Origin: Planctomycetaceae bacterium
Lineage (GTDB): Bacteria; Planctomycetota; Planctomycetia; Pirellulales; Pirellulaceae
Direction: 5' to 3'
DNA: 64,000 nucleotides
Assembly: GCA_021298315.1 (NCBI GenBank)
Contig: JAJTFC010000009.1
Location: 53,124-117,123 of the forward strand
A model generated the notes under the pieces. That model was not told where the DNA came from. It searched no databases and was given only the letters and a program-made list of their open reading frames with translations. Position numbers and translations under genes: made by a program. Shown piece by piece: positions 57,498 through 64,000 of the stretch (its first letter is position 1; each line of letters opens with the position of its first letter).

Positions 57498-58811
57498 CTA
57501 CCGTGGCTTCTTCTTCGTCAAGTTCGTACCTACCGAAGCGTTATTTCCTTTGACCGGAGCTTTACCAGCCTTGCTTGAATCCTTGGATTCTTTTTTGATC
57601 GGTTTGCTCTTGTCGTTTTTGGACTTTTCAGGCTTGCCCTTTTCAGGCTTGCTCTTATCGGATTTACCGGTTTGAGGTTTGCTATCAGCAGGCTTGCCTT
57701 TGACTGGCTTACCCTTTTCGAGCTTGCCCTTCTCAGTTGTGCTTTTGGATGGTTTGCTGCTTTCGGGCTTGGACTTTGCGTTTTTGTCCGCCTTGGACAA
57801 GTCCGGTTTGCTAGAGGTCGATTTACCAGCCGCCGGCTTGGGTGTCGGCTTGTTAGGTGACTTGGTTTCCTTGGAAACCGTCGGCTTGAGAGCACCTGCC
57901 TTTTGCGACTCGACAGGCTTTGTCGTCTCTTTGGGCTTAGCCGCTGTATCCTTCGTCCCCGTATCCTTAGTCGCCGGCGATTTGGCAGCCGTTCCCTTGG
58001 CTAGCGTCTGCTCGGCAGTGGCCTTCGGTGCACTGGCAATAGGCTCTGGTTTCTTCAGTTGTGGTTCTTTGGTGCCCGATGTTTTCGGCGGTGGAACCTT
58101 CGAGCCTTTTGCCTTCGAATCGCTTGCTTGCTCTTCAGGCTTGGGCTTGGTCTTGTAAGCGACTCCCATCTCTTTAAGAACAGCCAGAGGTGCGGCGCTT
58201 CGAGGATGGTGGTACAAGTCGCCGGCGAACTGATGCATCAGACCCGCGAACTCAACCCCTTTATTCTTAGGAATTGCTCGTTCGATTCCAGGAATCGCTT
58301 TCTTTTGCAATTCGGCCAGCGTCAATATCTCGCATTGCCACATCGCATCGCAGATCAAGTTGCTTGCAGGGATCGAATGGCCACCCAAGGCGTGTTGGGA
58401 AACGTAGGAAACCACAAAAGGTGACATCCCCTTCCAAGCTTCCAACTCTGCAGTTGCCTTGCCCAAGTTCGCTTTCTTCATGTCGTCGATATCGTACTGA
58501 TACCGCGTTTCAAAGATCGATTGCAAGCACTGCTTAATCCTCGATGCAGCTTGCAAAGGAAACGGCAAGGGCTTGAGAGCCTCCGCCAATTCAGCGACCG
58601 TCGTGACTCGGACTTCATTCCAATCGAAATAAGTCTGCTGCAACTTGGCAAACCCCTCGTCGGCTTGCTCGATGCGGGCGTCTTCCAGGCAGCATGCATA
58701 CAAAAGATGCTCAAGCACCGAACGCTCCGGAGGCTCAGCAAGAGGCTTGTAATGCTTTCTCAAAGACTTTAACAGGTTTTCGTATTTGACCGTTCGGTTT
58801 CCGGAACTCAT
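57498..58811 (-). CDS. HhH-GPD/endonuclease III-like N-terminal domain fused to long Lys/Pro/Ser-rich (histone H1-like) tail
   Basis: N-terminal ~220 aa helical domain (SVLEHLLYACCLEDARIEQADEGFAKL...; MSPFVVSYVSQHALGGHSIPASNLICDAMWQ); remainder low-complexity KGKPVKGKPADSKPQTGKSDKSKPEKGKPEKSK. Confidence 0.65.
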   Translation of the reverse strand: MSSGNRTVKYENLLKSLRKHYKPLAEPPERSVLEHLLYACCLEDARIEQADEGFAKLQQTYFDWNEVRVTTVAELAEALKPLPFPLQAASRIKQCLQSIFETRYQYDIDDMKKANLGKATAELEAWKGMSPFVVSYVSQHALGGHSIPASNLICDAMWQCEILTLAELQKKAIPGIERAIPKNKGVEFAGLMHQFAGDLYHHPRSAAPLAVLKEMGVAYKTKPKPEEQASDSKAKGSKVPPPKTSGTKEPQLKKPEPIASAPKATAEQTLAKGTAAKSPATKDTGTKDTAAKPKETTKPVESQKAGALKPTVSKETKSPNKPTPKPAAGKSTSSKPDLSKADKNAKSKPESSKPSKSTTEKGKLEKGKPVKGKPADSKPQTGKSDKSKPEKGKPEKSKNDKSKPIKKESKDSSKAGKAPVKGNNASVGTNLTKKKPR

Positions 58812-58876
58812 CGATCGTTCCTTTTCCTTTCAATCGCTCTTATTCAGTTACATCAAAGGTTGCTGTCTGGGTTCGT

Positions 58877-59359
58877 CTACTGCTTGCGACGTTTTTTTCC
58901 CTGCGTGTCTTCTTCAGAATCTTCGTCTTCAAACTCGCCGTCAGGTGCAAGATCATCGAGTATTTCTTCGATCGATTTGTCCTCCAAAGGCGGATCATCG
59001 CTAGCCTTACCGTCGCGCTCTTTGGCAATCTGCTCGAGAATCTGCTGTACAGCTACGGACTTTTTGACCCCGTCGTCGATGACAAACGATAAGCGGGGGA
59101 TGTAGCGAGTCTCGATTCGATCGGCAATCTTCGATTGGAGAAAGCCAACAGAATTCTGAAGCCCTTTGAGCACCGTTCTCTGCTGGGCATCGCTCCCCAT
59201 AACGCTTACCAATACCTTGGCCTCCCGCATATCGGGAGTCACTTCGACCCCGACGACGGTGACATTCTGCACGCGAGGGTCTCTCAATTCGGTAAGGATC
59301 GCCATCGAGACGACTCCGCGAATCGCCTCGGCAGCTTTTAGCAACCTTCGTGAACTCAT
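58877..59359 (-). CDS. rbfA: Ribosome-binding factor A
   Basis: [66 protein letters not shown]; adjacent to infB. Confidence 0.92.
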   Translation of the reverse strand: MSSRRLLKAAEAIRGVVSMAILTELRDPRVQNVTVVGVEVTPDMREAKVLVSVMGSDAQQRTVLKGLQNSVGFLQSKIADRIETRYIPRLSFVIDDGVKKSVAVQQILEQIAKERDGKASDDPPLEDKSIEEILDDLAPDGEFEDEDSEEDTQGKKRRKQ

Positions 59360-62343
59360 GATTTCGAGTTGTCCAGCGTTCTAGCCACTTGCTCGATACG
59401 ATAAGCCTCAAGAACATCATCGACTTTCACGTCGTTGAATCCTTGCAGTTTGATACCGCACTCCATACCGCGGTTGACTTCCTTGACGTCGTCTTTGACG
59501 CGTCGGAGTGTCTCAAGCTGGTACTCACCGATCTTGCGACCTTCACGGTGGACGCGTATGCGACATCCACGCTCGATAGTGCCCTGAGCTACAAAGCAAC
59601 CGGCAATCGTACCGACCCGCGAAACGCTAAAGACGGCTTTGACAAACGCCCGTCCGAGTTCCACGACCTTCTCTTCAGGCTTGAGCCTACCTTCGACCAA
59701 AGCTCGAATGTCTTGGGCCAAGTTGTAGATGATGTCATAGCGGCGAATCTCGACATTCTTCGCGTCGGCCATCGATCGGGCCGCTTCGTCAGGGATAACG
59801 TTAAATCCGACGATAACCCCCTGCGACGCATTAGCCAGAGTCACGTCAGCTACAGTGATACCGCCGACTGCCTTTTGCAATATCCGAATATCGACCTCGG
59901 GGTGATCGAGTTTGGTTAGCTCCTTTTCGATGGCTTCAAGCGATCCGCGAGCATCGGCTCGAATGATCAGATTCAAAACCACCTTTTCCTCTTTGACCCC
60001 TAACTTGCCGGTCTGAAGCAACTCTTGGAATGCTTCGAACGAAACCTTGGGAGAGGATCCCGATAGAGACGCAGCCCGGGCTTCCTGTTCACGGGTAGCA
60101 GCCAATTGTCGAGCTTGTCCAATGTCATCGATGACGTAGAACTTCTCTCCAGCTTCAGGAGCTCGATCCAAACCGGTAATGTTCACGGGCATCGAAGGCC
60201 CTGCTTCGGTAACCTGCTTGTTCCTCTTAAGCGTGTCGTAAATCGCTTTGACCCGTCCAAAGGTTGTACCGCAAAGAACGATGTCTCCGACGCGGAGTGT
60301 ACCGGTCTGAACCATCACCTTGGCGATCACACCTCGATCTGCCGATTGCTCGCTCTCCAAGCAAACGCCCATGGCCGCCCGCTTGGGGTTGGCTCTGTAG
60401 TCGTGCAGTTCAGCGACCGTCAAAACCGTTTCTAGCAATGTATCCATCCCTTCACCAGTGATGGCACTGGTAGGAACAACTTCGACGTCGCCCCCCCAAG
60501 CACTTGGAGTCAGACCGTGCTCGGTCATTTGAGTCATCACCCGGTTGATATCAGCTCCAGGCAAATCGCACTTGTTAGCGGCCACAACGATCGGCACCCC
60601 GGCAGCCTTGGCGTGCGAAATGGCTTCCTCGGTCTGAGGCATGATTCCGTCGTCTGCTGCGACGACCAAGATCGCTATGTCGGTGACATTCGCACCCCGG
60701 GCCCGCATCTCGGTGAAAGCTTCGTGACCAGGTGTATCGACAAACGATACAGCTCGACCATCCTTCTTGACCTGATAAGCGCGTATATGCTGGGTGATAC
60801 CGCCAGCCTCACCTGTGACGATTTTCGTGCCGATCAAAAAGTCCAACAAAGACGTCTTGCCGTGGTCGACGTGCCCGAGGAACGTGACGATCGGTGGTCG
60901 GGTGATGAGATCCTCAGGGGTGTCCACAAAATCATCAAGCTTGGCGATGATGCTCGTTTCGAGTGTCTCGGCTTGTTTGAATTCCAAGTCAACTCCAAGA
61001 TCGACAGCCAGCAATTCGGCTTGCTCTTGAGAGAGTGTCGCGTTGATGTTGGTCATCGAACCCATCATCATCAAAGATCGAAGCACCCTTGCTGCAGGAA
61101 CACCGGCGGCTTCGGAAAAACTCCGTACCGTACACGGCAGAGCCAGCACCACTTTTTCTTTTCGGCTCGTGTCGGCCTGCTGCTTCTTTTTGTGCCGATG
61201 TGCGGCCAAACGTCGTTCTTCTTCTTCCTCCACACCATCGAGGTCTTTGGTGGTTTGGATCCGATTGGGAACTCGCAGTTTGCTTCTCTCGGCTCGACTC
61301 GATTCGAGGCTCGCTAAGCCCTTCTTACGTACAGGCTCTTCAGCCTCTTCGGCAGGCTTGCGATGCTTCTGATTGAGCTTGTTCTCAGCCGCTTGCTTGA
61401 ACTCAGTCAAACCAGCATGCTGCGTTTGACTCGGGGCTGTCGCGCGTCCGGCCCCAGTCCCCGATTTAGCAGCCGCACCACCGGCAGCAGCCTTGTCTTG
61501 AAGATTCTGCTGCTGAACCCCTTTGAGCACCTCTGGAGTTAACTTGACGATTGGTTTGAGAGCCGCAGGTTCTTGAGAACGAGCAGCGGGTGTGGCTGTT
61601 CCAGATTTAGGAATTTTCGCAAGATTGATCACAGGCTCTCGCGTCTTGCGAGCGACCTTCGAAGGCTCACCACTGCCGCTAGGCTTGGCCCCCTCGGCCG
61701 GCTTGGTTCTGCCGATGACTCGCACTTTGCCAGATGGATTTAGCGATGTGAAGTCTCGAGTCGGTTCGTCGAGTCGCGATTCTCGGACCCGCACGGGCGC
61801 TTCGGGAGGACTTGACGCTGCTGGGGCCTCTACGCGAGCGGCCGTCGCCGGCTTGGTCTCGACGGCAGTCTCACTTTCCTCTTGCGTTTCCTGAGCGACT
61901 TGCCCAGTTCGCCCGACTCGAATTCCCGGTGACTTCTCCGCACTGGCATTAACGACTGGCTCTTCGGTCACTGCGGGTTCCGAAACGACATCTGCCCCCT
62001 TGGCCACAACGGCCTCCTGAGGCACTTCACTAGGCTTATCGTCACCCGGTTTGGTACCCTTGCGAATCGCACCGATTTCTCGCTTGGCCGTAACGGGTTT
62101 TCCTATCTCCCGAATCGGTGCCTCTCGAATCGGCTCTCGCATTGGCTTGGCCGGTTCCTTGGTAGCTTCTGGTGCCGGAGCAGAACGCTCCGCAAGATGG
62201 CTTTTGATTTTGGCGATCTCATCGTCTTCAAGACTCGCCAGTGCGCTTCCTTTGCCCTGGATTCCTATACGCGCACACAGATCGACCAGCTCTTTGCTGT
62301 CGATTCCAAGATCTTTTGCAAGCGAATAAATTCGAACTGCCAC
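59356..62343 (-). CDS. infB: Translation initiation factor IF-2
   Basis: [102 protein letters not shown]. Confidence 0.97.
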   Translation of the reverse strand: MAVRIYSLAKDLGIDSKELVDLCARIGIQGKGSALASLEDDEIAKIKSHLAERSAPAPEATKEPAKPMREPIREAPIREIGKPVTAKREIGAIRKGTKPGDDKPSEVPQEAVVAKGADVVSEPAVTEEPVVNASAEKSPGIRVGRTGQVAQETQEESETAVETKPATAARVEAPAASSPPEAPVRVRESRLDEPTRDFTSLNPSGKVRVIGRTKPAEGAKPSGSGEPSKVARKTREPVINLAKIPKSGTATPAARSQEPAALKPIVKLTPEVLKGVQQQNLQDKAAAGGAAAKSGTGAGRATAPSQTQHAGLTEFKQAAENKLNQKHRKPAEEAEEPVRKKGLASLESSRAERSKLRVPNRIQTTKDLDGVEEEEERRLAAHRHKKKQQADTSRKEKVVLALPCTVRSFSEAAGVPAARVLRSLMMMGSMTNINATLSQEQAELLAVDLGVDLEFKQAETLETSIIAKLDDFVDTPEDLITRPPIVTFLGHVDHGKTSLLDFLIGTKIVTGEAGGITQHIRAYQVKKDGRAVSFVDTPGHEAFTEMRARGANVTDIAILVVAADDGIMPQTEEAISHAKAAGVPIVVAANKCDLPGADINRVMTQMTEHGLTPSAWGGDVEVVPTSAITGEGMDTLLETVLTVAELHDYRANPKRAAMGVCLESEQSADRGVIAKVMVQTGTLRVGDIVLCGTTFGRVKAIYDTLKRNKQVTEAGPSMPVNITGLDRAPEAGEKFYVIDDIGQARQLAATREQEARAASLSGSSPKVSFEAFQELLQTGKLGVKEEKVVLNLIIRADARGSLEAIEKELTKLDHPEVDIRILQKAVGGITVADVTLANASQGVIVGFNVIPDEAARSMADAKNVEIRRYDIIYNLAQDIRALVEGRLKPEEKVVELGRAFVKAVFSVSRVGTIAGCFVAQGTIERGCRIRVHREGRKIGEYQLETLRRVKDDVKEVNRGMECGIKLQGFNDVKVDDVLEAYRIEQVARTLDNSKS

Positions 62344-62646
62344 TGAGCAAAAATCCCCGGGGCTTTAGCCCTCGATTTGTCAGGCGAGATACCGACATCA
62401 ATCCGGTCATCTTAGCTCGCCTTTTTGTTGTTTTGAATTATCTCATTGAACGCCCCTTCGCATTGCCAGCACATCCCAATGAAGAGATTCCACATAAGAA
62501 CCCTTCTGTCGGTGATGGCCCAGCGGTCGCGATATGCCATCCATCGAAACGGTAGAATACGTAGTCTAACGCAGAAGCTGGAATTCGTCAGGGATCCAAG
62601 CCCCCAAATTCACTTTTTTCTCTGCAGAATTGGGTCTTTTGTGAGC

Positions 62647-63972
62647 CTACTGAGCTTCAGCTGGTGGCTCGGTCGGCGGTTTTACGGAATCTTCGAGTTT
62701 GTCGAGTTCCTCAGCCGCACGTCGCTCTTTGTCCGCTTTTTCCTGTTGCTTGCGGGATTCCTCTTCGGCCTCTTGCTCGGCGGCTCGCTCTTCGGCTTGC
62801 TCGACGATCGCATTGACCTGATCCTCGGTGTATCCACCCATCTCGATGAGGGCCTCAGGTTCGATGACCGATAAATCATCGAAGGACAGATACCCTTGCT
62901 CGACAAGTTGTTGGGCAACTTCTTCGGTCATCCCGTCGATCTGCATGAAGGCTTCCATCGCCCTTTCGATTTGCCGCTCAAGCTCCGGGGCTGTCATGAT
63001 CTCAATGTCCCACCCACAAAGCTTGCTGGCCAGACGAACGTTCTGACCAAAGCGTCCGATGGCTTGCGAAAGATGCTCGTCGTTGACCAACGCAATCGCT
63101 CGACCGATCATATCGCACAAGAGGACTTGTTCGACCTGAGCCGGTTGCAAAGCATTGGGGATGAGCACCATCGGGTCATCGCTCCAGCGGACAATGTCGA
63201 TCCGCTCACCGGCTAGCTCGCTGGTGACGTTTTTGATTCGGTTACCCCGCATGCCGACGCAAGCCCCAACGCAGTCGATGCGTTGGTCGCTGCTACTGAC
63301 GGCCACTTTGCTACGATACCCAGGTTCGCGGCTGATGGCGTTGATCTTGATGACACCTTCGGCAATTTCAGGGACTTCTTGCTCGAAAAGCCGCTGTACA
63401 AGCGTTCCTTTGGTCCGCGAAAGGATGATCTTCACGCGGTTGCCGACCGCTTTGACTTCGTAGATCACGGCGCGAACACGCGAGCCGTTGTGATAGGCTT
63501 CGCCAGGTATCTGCTCGCTCTTTGGCAAAATGGCTTCGACATTACCGAGTTGGACGATCGTAAGTCCCTTTTCGGTGCGCTGCACGATACCCGTAACGAG
63601 TTGGCCTACTTGCTCGTGGAATTCATCAAGCCGAGCATCGCGCTCGGCCTCTTTGAGCTTCTGGATAATCACCTGCTTGGCAGTCTGAGCCCCGATTCGA
63701 CCGATTTCGTCTTGGCTAAGCGTTTTGCCGTCGACCGTCGCATTGATCGCACCGACACCGCGGACGATCTGAATATCGACCTCAGATTCTTCCCCAAATT
63801 GCCGTTTCGCGGCAGTAACTAAAGCGGCCTCGATCGCTTGCATGACCAATTCGGGATCGATCTGCTTTTCGCGATGCAGAGAATCGACGATTCTCAGCAA
63901 ATCTTGGGGATTCATGCTGTACTTTTTCGTGCTAATGGTGTCGGTTTGGCGTCCCTGACGGGAGTTTGTCAA
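62647..63972 (-). CDS. nusA: Transcription termination/antitermination protein NusA
   Basis: MNPQDLLRIVDSLHREKQIDPELVMQAIEAALVTAAKRQFG; KH-domain CVGACVGMRGNRIKNVTSELAGERIDIVRWSDD; likely start at the internal MNPQ (near 63915). Confidence 0.95.
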   Translation of the reverse strand: MTNSRQGRQTDTISTKKYSMNPQDLLRIVDSLHREKQIDPELVMQAIEAALVTAAKRQFGEESEVDIQIVRGVGAINATVDGKTLSQDEIGRIGAQTAKQVIIQKLKEAERDARLDEFHEQVGQLVTGIVQRTEKGLTIVQLGNVEAILPKSEQIPGEAYHNGSRVRAVIYEVKAVGNRVKIILSRTKGTLVQRLFEQEVPEIAEGVIKINAISREPGYRSKVAVSSSDQRIDCVGACVGMRGNRIKNVTSELAGERIDIVRWSDDPMVLIPNALQPAQVEQVLLCDMIGRAIALVNDEHLSQAIGRFGQNVRLASKLCGWDIEIMTAPELERQIERAMEAFMQIDGMTEEVAQQLVEQGYLSFDDLSVIEPEALIEMGGYTEDQVNAIVEQAEERAAEQEAEEESRKQQEKADKERRAAEELDKLEDSVKPPTEPPAEAQ

Positions 63973-64000
63973 TCTGCGAAGGCTACTCGCAAAACCCCGG

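Noticed and set aside
57498-58160. Repetitive DNA in the 57.5-58.2 kb region as a non-coding repeat
   Set aside because: It is the coding sequence for a Lys/Pro/Ser-rich tail continuous with an upstream folded domain.
60517-61317. 266-aa plus-strand ORF antisense to infB
   Set aside because: Mirrors the strongly conserved IF-2 GTPase coding region; no recognisable domain.

Overview
64-kb window from what looks like a planctomycete (Pirellulales-like) chromosome. This is inferred from a LESRSLMA/dockerin-type surface protein, EYEYE- and VHQRS-type intergenic repeats, an LptD-like protein and a kinase relic of planctomycete type; no database search was possible. Housekeeping genes: thiE (5' partial), cysK, miaA (disrupted), hisE-hisG, alaS (frameshifted)-tsaB, lptD-like, hisD, yebC, rbfA-infB-nusA. 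Accessory content: (i) a 1.28-kb integrase-less element at tRNA-Lys(TTT), bounded by exact 47-bp copies of the tRNA 3' half and carrying a DUF1778/GNAT (TacA/TacT-like) toxin-antitoxin pair; (ii) a Tad/Flp pilus locus (~34.5-48.7 kb) with an FHA-GAF-sigma54 activator and two duplicated flp genes, each preceded by a GG-N10-GC sigma54-type promoter; (iii) a dispersed intergenic repeat family built around GTACTC hexamers at four loci, two of them identical over ~100 bp except for hexamer number and orientation; (iv) two lesions in core genes: a perfect 16-bp tandem duplication that frameshifts alaS, and a deletion/frameshift in miaA; (v) unusual multidomain proteins (beta-propeller/cytochrome c/ankyrin; secreted HEAT-like/Hint; HhH-GPD-like with histone-H1-like tail; BCS1-like AAA). 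All assignments come from reading the provided translations and nucleotide sequence by eye.
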